A stretch of 53,869 nucleotides of DNA. Origin: Phycisphaerales bacterium (lineage in GTDB: Bacteria; Planctomycetota; Phycisphaerae; Phycisphaerales; UBA1924). The number at the start of each line of letters is the position of its first letter. The first letter of the stretch is position 1. Under the pieces are notes generated by a model. That model was not told the DNA's origin, ran no database searches, and saw only the letters and a program-made list of their open reading frames with translations. The position numbers were made by a program, and so were the translations under genes. The stretch is from NCBI GenBank assembly GCA_019750095.1, contig JAIEOW010000080.1, positions 1-53,869 of the forward strand. The letters run 5' to 3'. Of this stretch, positions 25,077 to 34,400 are shown in pieces.

Positions 25077-25807
25077 GCGGAAGCCAGATGACCAAAGCGG
25101 GCGGATCCGGCAACGGGCTGCAGCCGATGGACTCGACCGATCAACAGGCCAGCGGCGGCGTGTTCCGCCTGGAAGGGCTCGCACCCGGCACGACCAGCGA
25201 GGACGGCCTTGGCGCACCGAAGAAGCCCAAGGTGTCTACGCAGGCGCTCACGCTGGGCGTTCTGCTTGTGGTCGGCGCCGGGCTGATCTATGGCATGCGG
25301 CTGCTGGGCATCGGGCCGCTGACGACCCTCGCAAAGACCGCGGTGCCGGACTATGACCTGACCCGCTCGCCCGCGTCGCGGTCGGCGGATCACAAGAAGA
25401 TCCTGAAGGACCTTGAAGCCGACCATGCGGCGGCGCAGGTGCCTGTGGATCAGGTGCAGAAGAATCCGTTCATGCTGTCGGCGATCATCGAGCCGGAGCC
25501 GGTGGCGGACAACACCGAAGCAAGCAAGCGTGCCGCGGCGGACAAGGCCAAACGGGACCTGGACGCGAAGCGCCGGCGGGTTCAGAGCACTCTGGCCGGG
25601 TTGAGCATCAACGGCATCATCGGCGGATCGAATCCCGTTGCCCGGATCTCGGGAGAAGCGGTGCGCGTGGGCGACACGGTGGGAGATCTGTTCACCGTCA
25701 AGGCGATCCACGGACGATCGGTGGAACTGACGTTCGAGAACGAGGTGTTCACGCTTGAGATGGACGACGACGGGAAGAACTCGAACAAGCCGGGCAAGAA
25801 GAAGTGA
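25073..25807 (+). CDS. PilP-like pilus/secretion alignment protein
   Basis: A 244-residue protein with a cytoplasmic N-terminus, one membrane helix (about residues 57-76, ALTLGVLLVVGAGLIYGMRL), a charged linker, and a C-terminal small beta domain. The phrases SINGIIGGSNPVARISGEAV, VGDTVGDLFTVKAIHGRSVE and LTFENEVFTLEM fit the PilP / GspC homology-region fold. Unlike PilP it has an inner-membrane helix rather than a lipobox, which is closer to GspC. It overlaps pilO by four bases. It may connect the inner platform to an outer-membrane secretin, which is not encoded here. Confidence 0.65.
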   Translation: MSGSQMTKAGGSGNGLQPMDSTDQQASGGVFRLEGLAPGTTSEDGLGAPKKPKVSTQALTLGVLLVVGAGLIYGMRLLGIGPLTTLAKTAVPDYDLTRSPASRSADHKKILKDLEADHAAAQVPVDQVQKNPFMLSAIIEPEPVADNTEASKRAAADKAKRDLDAKRRRVQSTLAGLSINGIIGGSNPVARISGEAVRVGDTVGDLFTVKAIHGRSVELTFENEVFTLEMDDDGKNSNKPGKKK

Positions 25808-25849
25808 TCGCGTCGGGTTCGCCGACAGCCTCAGGAAGATCGGGAGCGC

Positions 25850-27937
25850 ATGGGCAAGTTTGACATTGACGACATCCTGGCCGATCTTGGCGTGAGCAAC
25901 GATCCGAACTCGAAGTCGCTCGCGCGGGTTCGGAAGCCCAAGCCTGGCGCGCCGGATCCGAACGCCTCGCCGGATGACCCGAAGGCCAAGCAGCCGCCGC
26001 AGGGAGGCGAGCAGGTCTTTTCGCCGTTGCCGGCGGTGCCAAGCGGTCAGCGGTCGTTCGGGCAGAGCATCACGGTGGACAAGGATCCGGCGGTGCCGAC
26101 GCGTCCGGACGCACCGAAGCCGGGGGTGGGCGATGCGCTTTCGAACGTGTACCAGCCGGAGACCAATCTGCCCGAACCGGCGGCCGGGGCAGGCGGTGCT
26201 GGTCAGGACGTCGGCGACTTCTTCGTCAGCGCCGAGGTGATCACGCCGGGCCAGCTCTCTGCGGCGCGGCAGGTGATGAAGTCCAGTCCGGGGCGACGGA
26301 TCACGGACATTCTGATCGAACAGGGCGCCGATGAGAGCAAGGTGTATCGCACGATCGCGCTGATGGCCGAGGTGCCGTTTGAGCGTGTTGATCTGGAGAA
26401 GGGGCTCGATGGCGGGTTTGACGGGAAGATGCTGCAGCGGCTGACGCTGGAGTTCTGCAAGGAGCACAACGTGCTCCCGCTGCGTCTGCACAAGCAGAAC
26501 ATGCACGATCGCGGGCGGATGATCGTGGGCACGGCGAATCCGGACGACGTGTTTCTGCTGGATGAGGTGCGTCGCCGGCTGGGGATGCCGAACGTGAAGC
26601 TGGTGGTGGTGCCACCCTCGGACATCAGGACCGCCCTGGATGTTGTCGGACAGACGGAGAAGCAGAAAGAGGCCGAGGTCGACGTCTCGTCCATCCTTTC
26701 AGACGTCACTGAAGAGGACGTTCAGGTTGAGAAGAACCGGGATGCTCAGGAGGTTGATCTCGAGCAGCAGGCGTCGGAATCGCCGGTCATTCGCTACGTG
26801 AACTTCATCATCCAGAATGCGGTGAAAGAGGGCGCGAGCGACATCCACGTGGAGCCGGGGGACAAGAAGCTGAAGGTGCGCTTCCGCATCGACGGCGTGC
26901 TGTTTGAGATGATGAATCCGCCGGCGTCGATGAGTTCGGCGATCACCAGCCGCCTGAAGATCATGGCGAACCTGGACATCTCCGAGCGGCGACTGCCGCA
27001 GGACGGGCGCATCCGCTGCAATGTGCATGGTCGCAAGCTGGACCTGCGTGTCTCGACGCTTCCGAACGGTCATGGCGAGAAGACCGTGATGCGTATTCTG
27101 GACACCAAGAGCATCAACGTTGATCTCGATCAGTTGGGCTTTGAGCCCAACACGCTCGCGCTCTGGTCGAAGCTGATCGATGAGCCGCACGGCATCGTGC
27201 TGGTGACGGGCCCGACGGGCTCGGGTAAGACGACCACGCTGTATGCCTCGCTGCGGAAGATGGATAAGAACACGATGAACGTGTCGACGGTCGAGGACCC
27301 GGTGGAATACCACCTCGACGGGATCACCCAGACGCAGGTGCACGACAAGATCGGGATGAGCTTCGGCAAGGCGCTCAAGGCCCTGCTGCGCCAGGACCCG
27401 GACGTGATCATGCTGGGCGAAATTCGCGATATGGAAACGGCGATGACGGCGGTGCAGGCCGCGCTCACGGGGCACCTTGTGCTCTCGACGCTGCACACCA
27501 ACGACGCGCCCAGCTCGCTTACGCGACTGGTGAACATCGGGCTGGAGCCGTTCCTGGTTGGTGCGGCGGTGCGCGGGGTGCTGGCACAGCGACTTGTCCG
27601 CCGCCTTTGCCCGCACTGCAAGTTTCAGGGCTCGCCGAGCGAAGAGTACCGCGAGTACCTTGTGATGCAGGGCATGAACCCAGAGGCGATGTACATGCCC
27701 AAGGGGTGCGACAAGTGCCGCAATCGCGGGTACTCAGGTCGCGTGGGCATCTATGAGCTGCTGGTTGTGGATGATGCGCTGCGCGACATCATCGCTCGCA
27801 ATCCGAACGTGTCGGAGTTCCGGCGCACGTGCATGGAGCGCGGAATGGTCACGCTTCGCGGCGACGGCATGTCCAAAGTCGGCGCCGGGCTTACGAGTGT
27901 GGAAGAAGTCATCCGGGCGACCGACTCGAACATGTGA
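25850..27937 (+). CDS. pilB: PilB/GspE-type assembly ATPase
   Basis: A 695-residue hexameric ATPase that powers pilus or pseudopilus extension. After a disordered Pro-rich segment (to ~residue 120) is an MshEN-like N-domain (GDFFVSAEVITPGQLSAARQ onwards). The ATPase core has Walker A GPTGSGKTTTLYA (~453), the Asp-box TVEDPVEY, Walker B DVIMLGEIRD (~519) and a His-box HLVLSTLHTNDAPSS. A four-Cys zinc site follows: CPHC (~587) and CDKC (~622), typical of GspE/PilB. It is the last gene of the operon and ends four bases from a convergent lipoprotein gene. Confidence 0.95.
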   Translation: MGKFDIDDILADLGVSNDPNSKSLARVRKPKPGAPDPNASPDDPKAKQPPQGGEQVFSPLPAVPSGQRSFGQSITVDKDPAVPTRPDAPKPGVGDALSNVYQPETNLPEPAAGAGGAGQDVGDFFVSAEVITPGQLSAARQVMKSSPGRRITDILIEQGADESKVYRTIALMAEVPFERVDLEKGLDGGFDGKMLQRLTLEFCKEHNVLPLRLHKQNMHDRGRMIVGTANPDDVFLLDEVRRRLGMPNVKLVVVPPSDIRTALDVVGQTEKQKEAEVDVSSILSDVTEEDVQVEKNRDAQEVDLEQQASESPVIRYVNFIIQNAVKEGASDIHVEPGDKKLKVRFRIDGVLFEMMNPPASMSSAITSRLKIMANLDISERRLPQDGRIRCNVHGRKLDLRVSTLPNGHGEKTVMRILDTKSINVDLDQLGFEPNTLALWSKLIDEPHGIVLVTGPTGSGKTTTLYASLRKMDKNTMNVSTVEDPVEYHLDGITQTQVHDKIGMSFGKALKALLRQDPDVIMLGEIRDMETAMTAVQAALTGHLVLSTLHTNDAPSSLTRLVNIGLEPFLVGAAVRGVLAQRLVRRLCPHCKFQGSPSEEYREYLVMQGMNPEAMYMPKGCDKCRNRGYSGRVGIYELLVVDDALRDIIARNPNVSEFRRTCMERGMVTLRGDGMSKVGAGLTSVEEVIRATDSNM

Positions 27938-27941
27938 GTGA

Positions 27942-29246
27942 TCAGGGCGAGAGCCGGAAGCCGCGTGGCACATGCGGAATCAGCACGATCACGGCGCGCT
28001 CTTTCACCGAGGGTGAACGATCGTCGATCGGTCTGCGCACGGATGAGAGCATCGCTTCGCCCAGCGCGGGCACGCGCGGAGCGGATGGGCCGATGGGGGT
28101 GACGGCACCGTCTTCGACTTGCGGCACGTCGGAAGCGCCGCTGGGATCGATCGCTCCTCGTTCGCGTTCGCCGCGCACGACCTGGCCCACTCCTGGCGTG
28201 CCGCGGGCTGCGTGCGAGCGCTCGCGTGTGGCAGAGAGCTGGGGCTCCGGGGCAACCTTCGACGGTGTGGACGGATCGCCCCAGGGATGATCCGTGTCGG
28301 AAGGCTCCATTCGCTTGCGATCCGCGGGCTTCGGCCAGGGCGACGCGGTCGCCGTCTGCGTGGCCAAAGGGATGATCGGAGACTCCGGCTCGGCGACGAC
28401 GCCGCTCCTGGCGAGTTCTGACCAGGCAACTCCGGGTCGCTCGGCAAACAGCAAGAGCGCACGATCCTGCGAGAGCTGGGCTTTTGTGTACAAGCGTGTA
28501 AACACCAGTCCATGAGCGATGGGATCGAGCCTGGCTTTGCCGGGCTCGGCAAAGGGCTGATCGCCTGCGCGGCTTGAGGCTTCGAGGTGCTGAGGAACAA
28601 ACTCAACGCGCAGCACGGCGATCGGATCCTGCGGCGGTGGGGCTGCAGCCGACTGCGCACCGGCGACCACGGACGACGGCGACATCGCGCCGACGGGAAG
28701 CCCGAGCGGCGGGGGAAGGGGCTCAAGCCAGCCGCGGACGAGCAGACGCAGAGCACCGGACTCGAGCTGGATGCGCTCAGAATCCAGGGCGATGGTGGTC
28801 GGGCGCACGATTGCCGGGCCGCGGACGGCTTCGGTCCAGCCGTAAGCCTGGCCGAGCCATTGGCGCTCGCGAGCGCCGACGGCGTTGCCGGAACTCTGCA
28901 GTGCTTCGATGATCGCGGGCACATCGTTCAGGGGGACACTGACGATGCGCACGCCGTGCTCGCTCCAGAGAGACTCCAGCTCGCGCGGCAGAGGAAGGGG
29001 GCGATCGACATAGGAACCGAGCACCTGTGCGAAGCGCGGCGAACCCGCGGTGGTGCCGAAGACGACGATTTCCAGGCCAGCATCGGAACGGGAGACGGGC
29101 GGGCCATCACGCACGCCCGGCAGGTCGCCCATGGACTTGGTCTGAGACGGACCGGTGCCGGAGCCAGATGAAGAACAGCCGCCGAGCGCGAGTGCGATCA
29201 GGAGCAGAGAAGGCAGAACTCGGCGATCGCGCACACACACGGGCAT
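27942..29246 (-). CDS. Predicted lipoprotein of unknown function
   Basis: A 434-residue protein with a signal peptide and a lipobox (LLLIALALGGC, Cys at about residue 22) followed by a Ser/Gly linker. The mature part has a beta-rich region with SGALRLLVRGWLEPLPPP and VLRVEFVPQH, an Asp-Arg-Ala-Leu-Leu-Leu-Phe-Ala strand, and a disordered Pro/Ser-rich stretch before the end. I do not recognise a family. The ATG at 29246 is chosen because the signal peptide begins there. It converges with the pilus operon (four-base gap) and diverges from another exported protein gene. An envelope role is likely; a link to the pilus is only positional. Confidence 0.7.
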   Translation of the reverse strand: MPVCVRDRRVLPSLLLIALALGGCSSSGSGTGPSQTKSMGDLPGVRDGPPVSRSDAGLEIVVFGTTAGSPRFAQVLGSYVDRPLPLPRELESLWSEHGVRIVSVPLNDVPAIIEALQSSGNAVGARERQWLGQAYGWTEAVRGPAIVRPTTIALDSERIQLESGALRLLVRGWLEPLPPPLGLPVGAMSPSSVVAGAQSAAAPPPQDPIAVLRVEFVPQHLEASSRAGDQPFAEPGKARLDPIAHGLVFTRLYTKAQLSQDRALLLFAERPGVAWSELARSGVVAEPESPIIPLATQTATASPWPKPADRKRMEPSDTDHPWGDPSTPSKVAPEPQLSATRERSHAARGTPGVGQVVRGERERGAIDPSGASDVPQVEDGAVTPIGPSAPRVPALGEAMLSSVRRPIDDRSPSVKERAVIVLIPHVPRGFRLSP

Positions 29247-29372
29247 GACCGATAATACGAACGGAGCCCTTCCAGTGTTGCGGAATGTGTTGAATGCAGC
29301 ACCTTTGCGCTCCTGACGCGTACATAAACTGGGTAGATCTCCGTGATTTCGTGATTTGAAAGGGACTTCACC

Positions 29373-30215
29373 ATGCGCTCGACCGCCTTTGTTCTCGGTC
29401 TGGTTGTGATCGTGGGTAGCACGTTTGCCGATGGCGGCACGCAGAACCCCGCCGCCGCAAGCGCTCAAGCAACACCTGCTGCGAAGACGTCTTCGGCTGG
29501 ATCGGCCGATGAAAAGCCGTCATCCGCAATGCGGATCGTTGTGCATCCTTCGGGCACGCCTTCGACTGGCGATGCGAGATCATCGAATGGGAGCGGTGAT
29601 GCGCGTGTCGACGTGGGCGGGATGCGGATCAGCATGCCGACGTGGTCGGTTCAACCGAAGTCCGAACCCGGCGTGAACGCTTCGAGCACGAGTGCCTCGA
29701 CAGCGTCACCGGTGCGCACGGATGGTGCGATCGTGATGCCGAGCAACACGATGGGGCCGGGCGAGGCGATGTGGCGGGTGCGTGAGCGTCAGGACGCTGA
29801 GCGTCGGCTGGCGCAGGCCAAGGCGGATCAGGCCGAGGCGTTCGCGGCGCGGCTGGAGCGCGAGCGATACGAGAGCGATCGCTCTCGCGGCTATGGGTGG
29901 CGTGGATACGGATTTGGGTATGTCCACAGCGGGGGCTTCATCGACGACGGCTGGCCGCGTGGACCGGTGACAACGACGGTTACGCGATTCAACGATCTGC
30001 ACAGTCTGGCGCAGCGGAACTTCGCCGAGGCCGCGCGACCACGCGGGCTGTTTGAGGCACAGGAAGCGCGGGATCGAGCGTTGCAGCAGTTCGGACGTGA
30101 TGCGCAGCCGCGTATCGGTCAGGCGCAGCGCGATCGGGAAGAGGCGTTTCTGCGGGCCAATCGCGACAACAACCAGACGGGGCCGACGACAACGGAGGTC
30201 GTGCCGCCGAAGTAG
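29373..30215 (+). CDS. Predicted secreted protein with charged repeats
   Basis: A 280-residue protein with a signal peptide (RSTAFVLGLVVIVGSTFA, cleavage near residue 20), a Ser/Thr/Ala-rich low-complexity segment (~22-125), and an Arg/Glu/Ala-rich helical segment (RERQDAERRLAQAKADQAEA, ~137-165). A Gly/Tyr/Trp patch follows (RGYGWRGYGFGYVHSGGFID), and then a second helical part. GAAAGGG lies about eight bases before the ATG. No family is recognised. The composition suggests an envelope or matrix component. Confidence 0.65.
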   Translation: MRSTAFVLGLVVIVGSTFADGGTQNPAAASAQATPAAKTSSAGSADEKPSSAMRIVVHPSGTPSTGDARSSNGSGDARVDVGGMRISMPTWSVQPKSEPGVNASSTSASTASPVRTDGAIVMPSNTMGPGEAMWRVRERQDAERRLAQAKADQAEAFAARLERERYESDRSRGYGWRGYGFGYVHSGGFIDDGWPRGPVTTTVTRFNDLHSLAQRNFAEAARPRGLFEAQEARDRALQQFGRDAQPRIGQAQRDREEAFLRANRDNNQTGPTTTEVVPPK

Positions 30216-30288
30216 GCGTGCGTGTTTCGCGGTGCGCGGCTCACGGGCGGCGCGTGTGCCACCAATCCTGCTGATCGGAAGCGGGCTC

Positions 30289-31422
30289 TCAGACCAGTTC
30301 GCAGTCGTTGATGCGATCGATCAGCATGCGGACCATGCCAAACTTGTACTTGGTGTGCGGGAAGCAGAGCCGCGGCAGCGTGAGGTGATCGTCTTCGACA
30401 TCGAATGGTCCGCGCAGGACCATTTTGGGCGGGGAGAGCTGCGTGCCGTCGGGCTTGATGAGGATCTTGAACTCGTCGGTCAGGCGATCGACGTCGCGCT
30501 GGGCGATCGGGCGCTTCAGCCGGATGACCAGCGTGTCCTTCACATAGCGCGATGAGTGGTAGTTGCGATAGAAGCGGTCGATGTTGTCGGCGGCCTCCTG
30601 CGGGGTGGCGCAGAGGCGATAGAGGTTGATGTCTTCGGGGCTGATCCAGCTCCGGGCCAGCAGCATTGTGCGCATGGCGTGGTCGAACTCTTGCCAGTAC
30701 GTCTGGTTCTTGCCTTCGACGAGCACGATCGGGATCATCGAACTCTTGCCCGTCTGCACGAGCGTGAGGGCCTCGAACGCCTCGTCCATCGTGCCAAAGC
30801 CGCCCGGAAAAAGCGCGACGGCCTCGGATTGGCTCAGGAACATGAGCTTGCGTGTGAAGAAGTATCGGAAGTAGACGAGCTTTTCATCGCCCGCGATCAC
30901 CTGGTTGGCATTGGTCTCAAAGGGCAGGCGGATGGCGACGCCGAAGCTGGACTCGCGGCCCGGGCCTTCGTGGCCGGCCTTCATGATGCCATCGCCGGCA
31001 CCGGTGATGACCATCCAGCCGCGTTCGGCCATGAGCTTGCCGAACTCGCGGGCGGCGGCGTAGTCGGGGTGGCCCTCTGGGGTGCGGGCGGAGCCGAAGA
31101 TGCTGACCTTGTGCGGCTCGGGATACGCGCCAAAGACGCGGTAGGCGTATCGCATCTCCTTGATCGCGGTGGTCATGAGCTTCAGCTCGCCGGTGTCGCG
31201 GCCGTCGGGGATGAGCTTCAGTGCAGTCTGCACGAGCTCTCGCACCATGCGTGCATTGAACGTGGTGGTGTCGATCCCGAAGGTGCCGAGCAGATCATCG
31301 ATCCGAGCCACCACTTCCGGATCGTCGGCACGTCGAGCGGCGGGCTTTTCCGGTGGTGCGCCCACGGGCGGCGGGGGCGGCGCGGGAGACTCGAGTTCCT
31401 GGCGGTGGTGCTCAACGGGCAT
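30289..31422 (-). CDS. LOG-family (lysine-decarboxylase-like) nucleotide phosphoribohydrolase
   Basis: A 377-residue protein carrying the LOG-family Rossmann core. SIFGSARTPEGHPDY precedes GMVVTGAGDGIM-type WMVITGAGDGIMKAGHEGPG, and FPGGFGTMDEAFEALTLVQT contains the PGGxGTxxE active-site motif. Family enzymes cleave the N-glycosidic bond of nucleoside monophosphates (cytokinin riboside phosphates in plants). This member has an ~85-residue N-terminal helical extension and an ~80-residue C-terminal extension, making it about twice the minimal size. The ATG at 31422 has AAGGA five bases upstream; an ATG two codons earlier is possible. It lies 62 bases after the AsmA-like gene. Confidence 0.88.
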   Translation of the reverse strand: MPVEHHRQELESPAPPPPPVGAPPEKPAARRADDPEVVARIDDLLGTFGIDTTTFNARMVRELVQTALKLIPDGRDTGELKLMTTAIKEMRYAYRVFGAYPEPHKVSIFGSARTPEGHPDYAAAREFGKLMAERGWMVITGAGDGIMKAGHEGPGRESSFGVAIRLPFETNANQVIAGDEKLVYFRYFFTRKLMFLSQSEAVALFPGGFGTMDEAFEALTLVQTGKSSMIPIVLVEGKNQTYWQEFDHAMRTMLLARSWISPEDINLYRLCATPQEAADNIDRFYRNYHSSRYVKDTLVIRLKRPIAQRDVDRLTDEFKILIKPDGTQLSPPKMVLRGPFDVEDDHLTLPRLCFPHTKYKFGMVRMLIDRINDCELV

Positions 31423-31484
31423 GGGCATCCTTTCGGGCCACGATGCTAGCGTTTGTCGGTCCGCAGCGGATTACCCCGTGGTTC

Positions 31485-34400
31485 TCAGGGCTCGCCGCTC
31501 TGGGTGGTGCCCACCCCGGCGGACTCGTTCAATCGGTTCATCTCGCGGCGGGCGGCCTCGCTCGCCGAGCCAATGTCGCTCTGGGTGCGTCGCTTGCTGG
31601 GGCCGAAGAGGTCGTCGAGCATCTGCCGCGTGCCGGTGAACGGTTCTACGCGGACAACCGGCTCGGCGAGCTTGCCGGAAACGGTCGTGCTGACAATCTC
31701 GTCGCGCAAGAGGTCGAAGATGTCCGAGAGCAGCGGGACGCGAGCCCGGCCCTTGGACGTGAATCGCATGTTGAGGTTGAGTTGTGGCCACGTGAGCGTG
31801 CCGGTGCCGACGATGGCGATGGAATCACTGAGCAGCGAGATCTGGTGGAAATCTGCAGCCGGGCCGTCGATCAAGAACTCGCTCTGCATGTAGCTCAGCC
31901 GATCCTTGCTTGGAAGCTGGAGATTGGAGACTTGAATGAGCGGGAGCATGACGGGGAGGCGAAGCACGTCACCCTCGGAGATGCGGATCGCGCCCTCGCC
32001 CGTGCGTGAGTTCAGATCACCCGCGACGCCGCGCACGGTGAGCCGAGCGTCGATCTTGCCGCGACTGGGGTCCGGTTCGGTGAACGGATTTGGAGGACCC
32101 ACGGGCCCGGGGTCGGTCGCACCCGCCGCAGCAAAGTCGCTGAGCACCGGGGCCAATCGCACGCCAGCGAGCAGCACCTGAGCGTCATACCGCGGTCGGC
32201 CCGGGGCGGCTTCAGCACCCGCAGGCGCGACGGGTCTTGGAGTGTCGGGGAGCGTGACGGTGGCTCGAGCGGTGACACGCCCGCCGTGGCACTGCGCGGT
32301 GATGTTCGCGGCCTCGATGACACCGGGAGTCTGGCTGGAAGCGACGGTGGCCTGGGCCGCTCGGACGAGCACGCCGGCGGCGCGCATCTCCGAGGACTCA
32401 AAGTCCACGCGGATGCTCGGACCGCCTGCGCCGGTTGGCTTGGTCTGAATGTCCATGCGAGCACGGCCGTCGCACTGCTCGATCGGCACGCCGACGTTGA
32501 ATGCGAGGTCTTTGAATCGCAGTTCGCCGCTGAAGCTGGTCTGACCGGTATCGCCACCGGCGGCGTCGGCCTTGACGATCGCATCGGCGAGGGTCAGTGG
32601 GCCGCGAAACTCGGCGTCGAGCCCGGCGACGGCCTCCTGCGCGGCCGAGGGCATGAGGGCGCGCAGATCGGGTGTCAGCCGCTCGGCCTCGACGCCAAGT
32701 CGCAGGTCCAGCTTCACGGGCCGCTCGGGATCGCTCACACCATCGCTGCTCGCCGGCGACATCGCGAGTGCGGACCATGTCCCGTCGGCGTTGGCGCTCC
32801 ACGTGGCGGCACGCACGCGCACGCCGTCGAATCGACCAGCGACCGGCGCTGGCTCGGATCCCGCGCGGGTGCGGAGCGTGACGCCACCTTCGACCTGATC
32901 GAGCACGATTCGCTCGCTGTTCCGCTCGAATGCGAGAGATGTCGGGCGCAGTTCTGCTTCGAGCGCGGCTGGCGCGAAGCCCGATACCAGCGGTCCATCG
33001 GTGCGGACGGCGAGCGTCGCGTCAAACAGCCCCGCGGCTCGCAGTGATCGGAACCGCTCGGCCGTGCGCTCGCCGGTGAACGCTTTGAGGACGGGCTCGA
33101 TCAGCGGCGACTCAAAGCTCCATCCGCCGAACTGGGCACGCAGGTCGGCGGGACCGGCGACGGTGTTGCGGTCGGTGTCGAGGGTGATCGGCCCACTGAG
33201 CGTCAGGTCGCCGCAGGGCTGGGCGTCGAGTGTGAGCCGTGCGCGCACACCCTCAAAGCTGAGTGATTCCGGACCATCGCCCGGCAGCGCAACACCGATG
33301 ACGCCCTCGGGCCAATCGACGCCGAGGCGGCCACCAAGTGCGTCGACCTCAATGTTGCTTGCGGTGTCAAGCGTGAGTGCGACCGAGGTAGGCTTGGCCG
33401 GTCCTGGGGCGCGATAGAGCGAGAGCGTCGAGTTCAATCGCCCGCTGGGACGGCGCTGCTTGCGGAGCTCGCCGAGCTTGATCCCCGCCTGCGGCGAGAA
33501 GACGCTGATGAGCCGCTCAATCGGTTCGGTGAGCTCGATGCGTGAGATCGCGACGATGCCGTCCATTCGCCCCGCGTCCTCTCCGGCTTTCTCCAGGAGC
33601 GTCTCCAGCTTGATCGCAAAGCTGGCGCATGAGGGCGGACCGACGAACTCTGACCCCTCGGGCCGCTTGCGGATCAGGTCAGCAGAAAGCGGGAACATGC
33701 GCAGGGCGCGGGGCGTGATCTCCATCTCACCCCGCAGATTCTCGATGCTGAAGGCCGGGTCTTCGCCATAGAGCGAAGGCGTCAGCACGCATTGCGAGAG
33801 ATCGACCGCGACGCGATAGTCGATGTCCGGCGTCTCGCCTGCCGGCACGGGCGCTTCGGAGGCCATGATCCTTGCGTCGACGTCCAGCGCGCCCGAGAGA
33901 TTCAGCCGCCGGAGCAACTCGCCGACCGAGGCCTCGCGCAACGACGGATCCTGCGGCGGCGTTGCACCGGGCCGCAGCGATTCTGGCAGTGCGTGCATTA
34001 GCGTGCGATCGATGGGCACCTGGCGCCCGGTGATGCGGACATCGGGCTTGGAGACGCTCTTGCCGTCTTCTTCAAAGAGCACCTTCACACTCACGTCGAG
34101 CGTGCCGCCGGCGACGGGGATGAACTGCCCGGCGGTGATCTCCGCCGCCTCGTCGGTGATGTGCATCTTCAAACCGCGCACCAGGATGGGCAGCGGGAAG
34201 GGTTCGGGAACCACCCCGGCCTCGGCGAATGCGACGTCGACGGTGGTGAACCAGGGCGAGTCCTTTCCCTTTGGGCTCAGAATGTGCACATCGACAGTGC
34301 ATCGCCCGCCAAGCGGGAACTCCGGTTCGAGGGTGGCGGTCGGATCGGATCGGCCGAGCGTGCCGGGCAAACGGATGAGGCCGGAATCGAGCAGCCGCTG

